Origin: Stieleria magnilauensis | Lineage (GTDB): Bacteria; Planctomycetota; Planctomycetia; Pirellulales; Pirellulaceae | Direction: 5' to 3' | Assembly: GCA_007753675.1 (NCBI GenBank) | Contig: CP036432.1 | Location: 2,082,394-2,146,393, forward strand | Length of the DNA stretch: 64,000 nucleotides | In this document: piece by piece, positions 54,178 through 62,576 of the stretch | How the letters are laid out: every line of letters starts with the position of its first letter | How positions within the stretch are numbered: the stretch's first letter is position 1 | Position numbers and translations under genes: made by a program | The notes under the pieces: generated by a model | Database searches by the model: none | Told to the model about the DNA's origin: nothing | What the model saw: the letters and a program-made list of their open reading frames with translations, nothing else

Positions 54178-55587
54178 ATGCTTCGATTCACAACCGGCCA
54201 TGCGTTTGCCAACTGCAGCGGTTTTCGACGCCGAAGTTTTCTTTGCGCCGGTGCCAGCGGGATCGCAGGGCTGACCCTCCCCGACGTGCTCGCCGCGGAC
54301 GCACAATCATCAAGCGGATCGTCGCGAAAATCGGTCATCATCATTCACCTCGACGGTGGTCCGCCGCAGATGGATCTGATCGATCCCAAACCGGACGCCC
54401 CGGCGGAGTTGCGTAGCGCGTTCGCGCCGATCGGGACGAAGGTTCCCGGAATCGGACTGACGGAGTTGATGCCACGCTGCGCGGGAATTGCGAACCAACT
54501 CGTTTTTCTGCGGTCACTGGTCGGCGCGGATGGGAAACACCATGCGTTTCAATGCCAGAGCGGTTATAAGGAAATGGTGCTGCAATCGATCGGCGGCCGG
54601 CCGGCACTGGGCTGCGTGGTCAATCACTTGCTCGGGTCGCCGGAAGATCAGGTGCCCAATTTCGTTGATCTGATGCAGGGCCGGCCACTGGTTCGCAACA
54701 GCGCGCGACCTGGTTTCTTGGGGCCGAGCGTCAAACCGTTTCGACCGGACATCTCGGATCGATTCCAACGTGAGCTTGAGGAGGGCATGAAAGGCGAGTT
54801 GGCTCGGTTGGGCGACGGCCACAAAACAGAACTCAAGTTGATCAAGGAGTTGCCGGTCGATCGAATCGATGATCGCCTTGCGCTGCTGAAGCGTTTGGAT
54901 CAGTTCAATCGCGCGCTCGACGATTCCGGTGAAATGGAAGCGATGGATCATTTCACAAGGCAGGCATACACCATCCTGACGTCGGGGGCGTTCGCCGGAG
55001 CAATGGATTTGGACCAGGAGGATTCTCGCGTGATCGCACATTACACGCCGGAGTTGCCCGCCGGCGGAACACAGTCCTACACCAGCGAAGGCCCCGAAGC
55101 GGCGCTGAAGTTTCTGCTGGCGCGGCGGTTGGTCGAAGCCGGTGTGCGTGTCGTCAGCATTTCGCTCAGTGATTTCGACACGCACTCGGACAACAACGAT
55201 CGCATGAAACAACTCGGTCCACTGTTCGATTTCGGGTTCCACGCCTTGATCACGGATCTGCAGTCGCGCGGCATGCTGGAAGATGTCACCGTGCTGGCGT
55301 GGGGCGAGTTCGGTCGCACACCGAAGGTCAACGCCAAAGGCGGACGCGATCACTGGCCGCGACTGTCGATGGGGATGATGGCCGGCGGTGGCATGCCCGG
55401 AGGCGTCGTGCTGGGAAATACTGACAAGGTTGCCGGTGAAGCGACCGATCGTCCGGTCGACTATACCGACGTCGTCGCGACGCTGTATCACCAGCTGGGG
55501 ATCGATCCCGGACGCATGATTCACGATCGCTCCGGCCGCCCCCACGTTTTGATGGATCACGGCGAAGTGATCCGCGAGTTGATCTAG
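54178..55587 (+). CDS. DUF1501 protein, exported
   Basis: A 469-residue protein with a twin-Arg-like signal (GFRRRSFLCAGASGIAGLTLP). DUF1501 features: KSVIIIHLDGGPPQMDLIDPK (metal-type Asp), GADGKHHAFQCQSG, VSISLSDFDTHSDN (Asp/His) and VLAWGEFGRTPKVN followed by GRDHWP. These residues line up with the alkaline-phosphatase/sulfatase superfamily, so a hydrolase role is plausible but unproven. DUF1501 genes usually sit beside a DUF1549/DUF1553 cytochrome partner in planctomycetes; here none is adjacent, so it stands alone in a sulfatase neighbourhood. Confidence 0.92.
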   Translation: MLRFTTGHAFANCSGFRRRSFLCAGASGIAGLTLPDVLAADAQSSSGSSRKSVIIIHLDGGPPQMDLIDPKPDAPAELRSAFAPIGTKVPGIGLTELMPRCAGIANQLVFLRSLVGADGKHHAFQCQSGYKEMVLQSIGGRPALGCVVNHLLGSPEDQVPNFVDLMQGRPLVRNSARPGFLGPSVKPFRPDISDRFQRELEEGMKGELARLGDGHKTELKLIKELPVDRIDDRLALLKRLDQFNRALDDSGEMEAMDHFTRQAYTILTSGAFAGAMDLDQEDSRVIAHYTPELPAGGTQSYTSEGPEAALKFLLARRLVEAGVRVVSISLSDFDTHSDNNDRMKQLGPLFDFGFHALITDLQSRGMLEDVTVLAWGEFGRTPKVNAKGGRDHWPRLSMGMMAGGGMPGGVVLGNTDKVAGEATDRPVDYTDVVATLYHQLGIDPGRMIHDRSGRPHVLMDHGEVIRELI

Positions 55588-55718
55588 CGGCACGCGGAAA
55601 ACGCGTGCGATTGGATTTCCGTCTGTCGTGTCAGCGTTGCGGGCTGAAAGCCTCTCCCACGTTTTGAACTCGACACTTCTTCACTGCTTGTTGCGTCCTT
55701 GATCTGGGTTATTGCACG

Positions 55719-58379
55719 ATGCGATATTTCTTTGTTCTCCTGATTGGCCTGTTGGTTTCCATTCCCGATGCGAAGTCGGCGGAACAGATGGATGCCGACG
55801 TACTGATCGTCGGTGGGACGGAATCAGGTTGGGCCGCGGCGATTCAAGCCGCGCGATTGGGCGTCAAGAAAATCGTCGTTGTCCACGACGGTCGCTGGCT
55901 GGGTGGTCAATTCACCGAACAAGCGCTGGCCTGCGTCGATGAAAACAAAGGCGTCGGCAAAGTCGGCTGGGGCGTGGACTGGCATCCGATGAAGCGTTCC
56001 TTTCACCGTTTCGGCCTGTTCAAAGAACTGATGGATCGGATCGAGGCGTTCAACACGGCAAAGTATGGATCGCCGATGCCGGGACGGCCCCACCACGGGC
56101 CGTCCACCTTTCGGCCGGCGGAAGCGGAGGCCATCTTCCGCGAGATGATTCGCCCCTATTTGCAAAACGGCCAAGTCCTGCTGGTGACCGATCGTTACCC
56201 GGTGAAAGCGGACGTCGAGCGGTCGGGGACGATTCCCAAGTTGTCGGGACTGTGGTTTGCGTCCGTCGATGGATCCGAAGCGGATTTACACGTCCGCGCG
56301 AACATCACGATCGACGCTTCGGATTGGGGCGATGCAATTCAAGTGTCAGGGGCCGCGTTCGAATACGGACCGGATCCACCGTCACGTTACGGCGAACCGA
56401 GTGCTCCAGAGAACGCGCCGAAGAATGAAATGAACCCGATCACTTGGGCGATGGTCGTTGAGGAATCCGATCAGGAGACACCGATCGCCGAGCCACCACG
56501 ATTCGACGATCGAAACTATCCCCGCGCCACGCATTTCAGTTTGAACGAATTTCGCAACCTGGATTGGGACGTCAATCAAGTGGGACTGGGTGCGATCCGG
56601 CATTGGCCCGATGCCGGTGAGACTTCGAAGCGGCAGTTGAGCGTCTACTCGGTTCGTCGCATTGTCGAAGGCCGAACCAGTCGCGACGGCAAGACCGCGA
56701 TCCTGCTGAACTACATGAACGGCCAGGATTATCCGCTGGAACGATTGCCGGCCCACGTCGCCGATGCACTCGACGCCACCGAGCCCGGCGCGTCACAGAA
56801 GAACATTGTGGTTCTGTCGCGGGCGCAGCGTGAGATCATCTTTCGAGATGCCAAACAACACGCACTCGGGGTGCTGTATCACCTGCAAAACTTTGTTCAC
56901 CAGCGTGCGACCGACCGAACCAATTCCTTTCGTCGGTTTCATCTGAGCGACGAATTCGGAACACCGGACAGATTGCCGCCCAAACCTTACATCCGCGAGT
57001 CACTGCGTTTGAAAGCGATGTACATGATGCGTGAGCAAGATGGTCGCAATCGTGACGGCGAAACAAAAACCAAGGCGACGCCACGCTTCGCCGCGGTGAT
57101 GTATCCCGATGGTTTGTTTGCCTGGCAGTTTCACTACGATTTCCACCGCACCGGGCGGACGTTTTTGATCAGCGAGAACCCTGACAGGGACGGAAACCAG
57201 GGACCTTGGATTGATTATCACAAACCGCTGCGACACACCAGTTTTTTGAGTGACCGCAGCGTGTTTCCGCTGCGTAGTTTGGTTCCCCAACGATTTGACG
57301 GGCTGCTGGGGGCGCAGGGCAATCTGGGGTTCAGCAGCATCGTCAGTGCCGCGATCCGATTGCACGATCAACGGATTCACGTCGGACAGGCGGCCGGAGC
57401 GACGGCCGCCGTTGCGATCGCCGCCGGCGTGGCGCCGCGAGAGATCCCGTACGATCGAGCGTTGCTGGAATCGGTTCGCCATGCATTGTGCGGTCAAGTC
57501 GATTCCGCGACTCCGATTCTGCTGTGGCCGTTTCGGGATTTGGATTCGGGGCATCCGGCGTTTGTCGCGATCAACCGCTTGGCCGCACTGGGGCTGCTTC
57601 CCCTGGGAACTCGCGACGTCGACTTTCGGCCCGATGATCGGGCAAGCTCAGAGTGGATCGCCGAAGTGGTGGCCAGAAGCGAAGGCTTGACGGTACCGCG
57701 GGAGTGGACGTCGGGGACGCGTGGAGCGTTTTGTCAGCTTTGGTGGAACGTGATTGAACAACAGGGGTGGGACGCGTGGAAAATCGATCGGATCAGTCTC
57801 GACGACGCAGACGGCGATGGCATCCCCGATCAAGACGATGCGTTGATATTCACGCCGAACGAACCGATCCGGTTCGAAATCGAGCGTCGTAAGTTGCCCG
57901 GCGATCGAGACGGTGTGCCGGATAAGACGAGCGCACCGAATCGATCCTTTGATTTTTGCGGTCCCGGTGTCGGCGTGGACGACGGATTCGTTGCCGACCA
58001 TGGGCAACGTTTTGATCGCGAGCGGGGATACGGATGGACCGATGATCTGAGCCAAAACCATCGCAAGCGAAATCGGATCGATGGGCCGGGCGATTCCTTC
58101 GTGTTCACCCGCAAAACGGCCACCTGGGAGTGTCGCGTTTCCGACGGGCGTTATCGCGTCAGCCTCTGTGTCGGAGATGCGGGACACGAACAGTCGACGC
58201 AATCGGTGTCCGTCGAAGGGCACCCCTTGATCGACCGGATCAGCACGCCCGAGGGCGAGTTCATCGAAGTCACGCGAGAGATTTCTGTCCAAGACGGACG
58301 GTTGACCGTTGACATCGGCTCCGGTGCAGAGGGTTCCAATACCTGCCTCAATTGGCTGCAAGTCGAAGGGCCGCTTTAG
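55719..58379 (+). CDS. Exported FAD-dependent oxidoreductase with C-terminal binding module
   Basis: An 886-residue protein. A signal peptide (MRYFFVLLIGLLVSIPDAKS) is followed by an FAD-binding start ADVLIVGGTESGWAAAIQAA and GRWLGGQFTEQA, then a long FAD-dependent oxidoreductase domain to about residue 590 ending in HVGQAAGATAAVAIAAGVAP, the usual end of the FAD domain. A linker with DDADGDGIPDQDD (Ca-binding, EF-hand-like, as in thrombospondin type 3 repeats) near residue 690-702 leads to a C-terminal beta-sandwich (residues 730-886; ECRVSDGRYRVSLCVGDAGH, CLNWLQVEGPL) resembling malectin/carbohydrate-binding domains. It probably oxidises a sugar or other secreted substrate while bound to a glycan. 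Confidence 0.88.
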   Translation: MRYFFVLLIGLLVSIPDAKSAEQMDADVLIVGGTESGWAAAIQAARLGVKKIVVVHDGRWLGGQFTEQALACVDENKGVGKVGWGVDWHPMKRSFHRFGLFKELMDRIEAFNTAKYGSPMPGRPHHGPSTFRPAEAEAIFREMIRPYLQNGQVLLVTDRYPVKADVERSGTIPKLSGLWFASVDGSEADLHVRANITIDASDWGDAIQVSGAAFEYGPDPPSRYGEPSAPENAPKNEMNPITWAMVVEESDQETPIAEPPRFDDRNYPRATHFSLNEFRNLDWDVNQVGLGAIRHWPDAGETSKRQLSVYSVRRIVEGRTSRDGKTAILLNYMNGQDYPLERLPAHVADALDATEPGASQKNIVVLSRAQREIIFRDAKQHALGVLYHLQNFVHQRATDRTNSFRRFHLSDEFGTPDRLPPKPYIRESLRLKAMYMMREQDGRNRDGETKTKATPRFAAVMYPDGLFAWQFHYDFHRTGRTFLISENPDRDGNQGPWIDYHKPLRHTSFLSDRSVFPLRSLVPQRFDGLLGAQGNLGFSSIVSAAIRLHDQRIHVGQAAGATAAVAIAAGVAPREIPYDRALLESVRHALCGQVDSATPILLWPFRDLDSGHPAFVAINRLAALGLLPLGTRDVDFRPDDRASSEWIAEVVARSEGLTVPREWTSGTRGAFCQLWWNVIEQQGWDAWKIDRISLDDADGDGIPDQDDALIFTPNEPIRFEIERRKLPGDRDGVPDKTSAPNRSFDFCGPGVGVDDGFVADHGQRFDRERGYGWTDDLSQNHRKRNRIDGPGDSFVFTRKTATWECRVSDGRYRVSLCVGDAGHEQSTQSVSVEGHPLIDRISTPEGEFIEVTREISVQDGRLTVDIGSGAEGSNTCLNWLQVEGPL

Positions 58380-58527
58380 CGGCAGGTGGGACAGGCTTCC
58401 CGTCTGTCTGATCCACATCAATGATGCCTGGAAACCGATCTCACCGCGCGCTCGATTGACACAAAGCAGCTACAATCTATTCTCACCGATTCACTTTGAT
58501 CCTCTCCCTCCACAGACATCTCCTGTC

Positions 58528-60075
58528 ATGAAGTTTCTTTGCACGTTCTTGGTGGTCGCCGCCGGATGGGCCGCCCTGCCGAATTTCTCCGTCGCCGCGG
58601 AACAACCCAACATCATGGTTTTCCTGGTCGATGACATGGGAATGATGGACACGTCCGTTCCCTTTTTGACCGATGAAGCGGGCAATCCAAAGCGCTACCC
58701 TCTGAACGATTATTACCGCACGCCTGCGATGGAACGGTTGGCCGCGCAAGGCATTCGGTTCAACCAGTTTTACGCGATGAGTGTTTGTTCGCCGACGCGG
58801 GTGAGCATCATGACCGGGCAGAATGCCGCTCGACACCGGACGACCAACTGGATCAACCCGCGGCAGGACAACGCGGGAAAGAACGGCGCACCGAATTGGA
58901 ATTGGGCAGGGTTGAAAGAAGGCGACGTGACGTTGCCGGGCGTGCTGCGTGGACGTGGTTACAAGACGATTCACGTCGGCAAGGCGCACTTCGGACCGGA
59001 AGGGCACGAGGGGGCCGAGCCGCTGAACTTGGGGTTTGACGTCAACGTGGCCGGTGCCGCATTTGGAGCCCCAGGCAGCTACTACGCAGAAAAAAACTAC
59101 GGTGCGGGAACCAAACGCGCCCATCACGCAGTCCCCGGACTGGACAAGTACCATGGCAGCGACACGTTCTTGACCGAAGCGTTGACGATCGAAGCCAAGC
59201 AACGCGTGACCGAAACGGTGGAACAAGACAAGCCGTTCTATTTATATTTCTCGCACTACGCGGTCCACGCCCCGTTCGATTCCGACCCGCGTTTTGCCGA
59301 CCACTACAAGGATTCCGGCAAACCCGCCAACGCGCAGGCCTTTGCCACCTTGATCGAAGGCATGGACAAATCGCTCGGCGACATGCTGGACCACCTCAAC
59401 GAACTCGGTGTCGCCGAAAACACACTGATCTTATTCTTGGGTGACAACGGCAGCGACGCGCCTTTGGGGCATCAGCACGAGGTCGCTTGTGCAGCACCGC
59501 TGCGTGGAAAGAAAGGCGCACACTACGATGGCGGCATGCGTGTGCCGTTGATCGCCGCGTGGGCAAAGCCGAATCCGGACAACGCGCTGCAGCAATCCCT
59601 TTCGATCCCCGCCGGCGCGATTCAACACCAAGTCGCATCGGTCGAGGACTTGTTCCCCACGTTGACGCAGCTCACCGCGGCCGAAGTCCCGGAAAGTCAC
59701 GTCGTCGACGGGGCACCGTTGCAAACGCTGCTGACCGGGCAAACCGACGCCGATCGCCCGCAGCAATTCTTGATGCACTATCCGCACGGGCCGCACCGCA
59801 GCAACTACTTTACCGTCTGGCGTGACGGGGACTGGAAAGTCATCTACCACGCGCTGCCGGAAACGAAGACCACCGGTGGTCACATTCAGTTCAGCGATGG
59901 AAACTACGAGTTGTTCAACCTGGCCGACGATCCCTTTGAGTCGAACAACTTGGCCAAGTCTCGGCCCAAGGTGCTCAAACGCATGATGCAGGGATTGATC
60001 GAGGCCCTGCAGCAGCACGACGCGGTCTACCCGGTCGATGACGCGGGCAATGTGGTCGTGCCGCAATTGCCGTAG
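58528..60075 (+). CDS. Secreted type I sulfatase
   Basis: ATG at 58528 gives 515 residues with a signal peptide (MKFLCTFLVVAAGWAALPNF). NIMVFLVDDMGMMDTSVPFL carries the metal Asp pair; CSPTRVSIMTGQ places the formylglycine Cys at 87; HVGKAHFG replaces the usual GKWHxG Trp by Ala, an odd feature; GDNGSDAPLG and GKKGAHYDGGMR follow. The upstream frame from 58309 is antisense to nothing but overlaps the FAD gene and is rejected. The gene lies about 150 bp after the oxidoreductase in the same direction and may be co-expressed. Confidence 0.92.
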   Translation: MKFLCTFLVVAAGWAALPNFSVAAEQPNIMVFLVDDMGMMDTSVPFLTDEAGNPKRYPLNDYYRTPAMERLAAQGIRFNQFYAMSVCSPTRVSIMTGQNAARHRTTNWINPRQDNAGKNGAPNWNWAGLKEGDVTLPGVLRGRGYKTIHVGKAHFGPEGHEGAEPLNLGFDVNVAGAAFGAPGSYYAEKNYGAGTKRAHHAVPGLDKYHGSDTFLTEALTIEAKQRVTETVEQDKPFYLYFSHYAVHAPFDSDPRFADHYKDSGKPANAQAFATLIEGMDKSLGDMLDHLNELGVAENTLILFLGDNGSDAPLGHQHEVACAAPLRGKKGAHYDGGMRVPLIAAWAKPNPDNALQQSLSIPAGAIQHQVASVEDLFPTLTQLTAAEVPESHVVDGAPLQTLLTGQTDADRPQQFLMHYPHGPHRSNYFTVWRDGDWKVIYHALPETKTTGGHIQFSDGNYELFNLADDPFESNNLAKSRPKVLKRMMQGLIEALQQHDAVYPVDDAGNVVVPQLP

Positions 60076-60111
60076 TGAACGAGGATGGCGGAATGACTGA
60101 AGGATTGAAGT

Positions 60112-60176
60112 GGCAGGATGATTCGGGGATAAGTCAAATGGCTATCTCATCATTCTGCCAGCCGATCATTCTGCCA
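60112..60176. repeat. Inverted repeat GGCAGAATGAT (R4), copy 2
   Basis: GGCAGGATGATTCGGGG on the left pairs with ATCATTCTGCC (two right copies, about 60149-60159 and 60165-60175). It lies between the convergent sulfatase and esterase genes and could serve as their common end. Confidence 0.7.
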
Positions 60177-60248
60177 TTCCTGTTTTGGAGAGGCCGCCGG
60201 TGCGGCGGGGAGTCGCAAGCTGGAAGCTTACGCCACTTTGGGCTTACC

Positions 60249-62384
60249 TTACTTGGGAGCAATTTGCTTGAGGTGCTTTGATTCGAGTTCGGCGTAACAA
60301 TCTGGCAGATCAAAGTGGGCGAGCACATCGGGTAACAAGGTCGCCAGCGGCCAGTCGTAGTGCTCGCTTTCGGCAATCGCGGAATACGATGGCAAGGCCT
60401 GCTTCAGCGTTACCTGCTTGACATGGTCCGAAAGAACACCGGCGAAGGTTGCTGGTAGGGTTCCCCAGCCAAGTCCTGCCAAATGGATCTCGGTGTGACC
60501 GATCGATGCGAGCCAATCGAGCACGCGTAGCACATCAAACGTTTTCTGGCCCACGTAGGGTCGCCCCAGCATCACGCTGTGGATGGCGTACAGGTAGTCG
60601 CTGCCGTAGGGGCTGTGGAACGTGCCGGGTTGGCTGGTGCCGGGAAGTGACTCGCCGATGCCCCGGACGTCGAGCGTGAAGAACGGCGTTTCGGGTTCGG
60701 ATTGAATCAGTTCGCCGATCAGCGGTTCGTCGCGCAATTCGGCGTCGCTGGACAAATGTGAAACGTACAGCACGGCGCGTTTGCCGGCGCGCGGCGGACG
60801 TGAATGCCAGCGCTGGTCGGTCAAGCGATAAACGATCGCATGGATTCCCGGTTCGGTTGCCACGGTGTAACCCATCGCGTACTTCGAAGGGTATCCCTTT
60901 GCGTTCAGGTAGCTGAAGTTTCGATAGTCGGGGACGTTTAGCCCATCGAGGTTCAGCTTTAGAACATCGATCAGGGTCGATCGCAGCGTTTGTCCGCGCG
61001 GGCTGTTCCGTTTCTTCGCGAGCTGTTCTGATTTCTCTCGCGTGAAATCAAAGACAGTGCGAGTGCCGTCCAACCGTGCGACTTGTCCCTCGGGGGTGCA
61101 CCACAGCGTTTCGTCTTTCTCGATCTGGATGTCCGGCTCAGCGGTAAAGGGAACCTTACCCGTCGTGGTCAACATGCCGTCGAACAGGCCGTCGGTTTGT
61201 CGATCGTCCCATCCAACCGCACGGTTGAACCAGGCATACATGGCCTCGCGGTTTTCTTGCGAGTATCCATGCCCGGTCGGTCCGACAAACAGCGCCACGT
61301 TGTCTTCGGCGCCGAGCAATTTGTACAGCCGGCGAAGACGCTCGTACGTCTCTTCCGCGCCGCGAACGTCAAAGAAGTCTTGTTCTTTGGCCAGAATGAT
61401 GATGGGCTTGGGCGCCATCGCGGCCAGGAAATCGCTGTGGTCCAGTCCCAGAGGAAATACATCCGGCGGGCACTGCTCGGTGTCTTGCGGCAATTCGTTT
61501 TCCAAATTGCGTCGGAACGTGGAAACAAAACACGCCGGGGCTCCCATCGACCAACGGTCATCCAGCCCACACAACCAGGTGGTCATCGTCCCGCCGCCGG
61601 AATTGCCGGTCACGCCGATCCGCTGTGGATCGACTTCGGGGCGGGTGAGCAAATAATCAAGGGCGCGGATTCCATCCCAGGCGCGCCAATTGCCAAAAAA
61701 CTCGCCGACAAGAAACTGTTGGTTGCCCGCGTGCAGGTGTTCACGGACACCGACGCCGATTTCGGATTTCAGGTTTTCATCGGGGTACTGCAAACGTTCG
61801 CCTTGTCCGATCGGATCGTAGATCAAACAGACATAACCGAGTCGCGCCAACCCTTGTGCGAACGCTTGATAGGGCTCGGCGGCCTTGCCGTTGGAGGAAT
61901 GGCCGCAGGTCCCCACGACCGCGGGCAGTTTCCCGCTTGCGTCGTTGGGAATGTAGAGGTTCGCCGTGACAGGAAACCCGGGACGGCTTTCAAAGATCAC
62001 GTTTTCGATTCGATAGGTGTCGCGTTGGACGGTTCCGGTGACGCGGGCGTTCAGTGGTGTCTTGTCCGGATTGGGGCCAAAAGATTGGCGACACTTCGCT
62101 TGAACCGATTCAACATAACGCCGCGCATCTTGCTCGGTCTTCAATCCATTGAGTGATCGGCGGTGTTCGTTTTCGAACTGTCGCAACTGGTGAACAAAGA
62201 ATTCCTGAATCATTCGCGGGAATCGATTCCGGGGGGCGACCTCCTCCGCTGCAAACGCGGTCGGGTGACACAACGAGCCGATCATCGGCAGCGCGAGGGA
62301 ATGCCCGGCGACGGCTTTGAGCGCATGGCGACGTGAAAAAGAGAAACGCGGCGGTTGATCGGGTCGGAATCGCGAATCGTTCAT
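60249..62384 (-). CDS. Two-domain acetyl-xylan-esterase-like alpha/beta-hydrolase, exported
   Basis: From ATG at 62384 (711 residues) a Tat-like signal (FSFSRRHALKAVAGHSLALP) is present. Domain one (about 60-430) is an alpha/beta-hydrolase of the acetyl-xylan esterase/abhydrolase-7 type: YIPNDASGKLPAVVGTCGHS, nucleophile GVTGNSGGGTMT with Ser262, and a catalytic-type His in GPTGHGYS. Domain two (about 460-711) repeats the fold, but its elbow reads HLAGLGWGTLPA with Gly instead of Ser, so it is probably inactive and may bind substrate. Deacetylation of polysaccharide is inferred. The gene is divergent from the next cytochrome-type gene. The longer frame to 62543 is rejected as it lacks the signal. 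Confidence 0.88.
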   Translation of the reverse strand: MNDSRFRPDQPPRFSFSRRHALKAVAGHSLALPMIGSLCHPTAFAAEEVAPRNRFPRMIQEFFVHQLRQFENEHRRSLNGLKTEQDARRYVESVQAKCRQSFGPNPDKTPLNARVTGTVQRDTYRIENVIFESRPGFPVTANLYIPNDASGKLPAVVGTCGHSSNGKAAEPYQAFAQGLARLGYVCLIYDPIGQGERLQYPDENLKSEIGVGVREHLHAGNQQFLVGEFFGNWRAWDGIRALDYLLTRPEVDPQRIGVTGNSGGGTMTTWLCGLDDRWSMGAPACFVSTFRRNLENELPQDTEQCPPDVFPLGLDHSDFLAAMAPKPIIILAKEQDFFDVRGAEETYERLRRLYKLLGAEDNVALFVGPTGHGYSQENREAMYAWFNRAVGWDDRQTDGLFDGMLTTTGKVPFTAEPDIQIEKDETLWCTPEGQVARLDGTRTVFDFTREKSEQLAKKRNSPRGQTLRSTLIDVLKLNLDGLNVPDYRNFSYLNAKGYPSKYAMGYTVATEPGIHAIVYRLTDQRWHSRPPRAGKRAVLYVSHLSSDAELRDEPLIGELIQSEPETPFFTLDVRGIGESLPGTSQPGTFHSPYGSDYLYAIHSVMLGRPYVGQKTFDVLRVLDWLASIGHTEIHLAGLGWGTLPATFAGVLSDHVKQVTLKQALPSYSAIAESEHYDWPLATLLPDVLAHFDLPDCYAELESKHLKQIAPK

Positions 62385-62576
62385 GGAGGGCAACTCTTGG
62401 GGAAGGGGGTGGGCAATCGCGGAGGCGTCGAATTGACGGACGAACCGATTCGATTCGAGTATTCGTCGAGGGCATCGTCGTCTATAATGACCAGCCCATC
62501 CTACAATGAAGAGAGAATCCCGTGTGGCAACTTTGATTGCCAACCCGGGTTGCTCCTGCCCACCTCAACAGTTTTT
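62385..62576. promoter_or_regulatory. Divergent promoter region
   Basis: About 190 bp between the leftward esterase and the rightward DUF1592 gene. Both promoters must lie here, but no strong -35/-10 pair is evident by eye. Confidence 0.4.
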
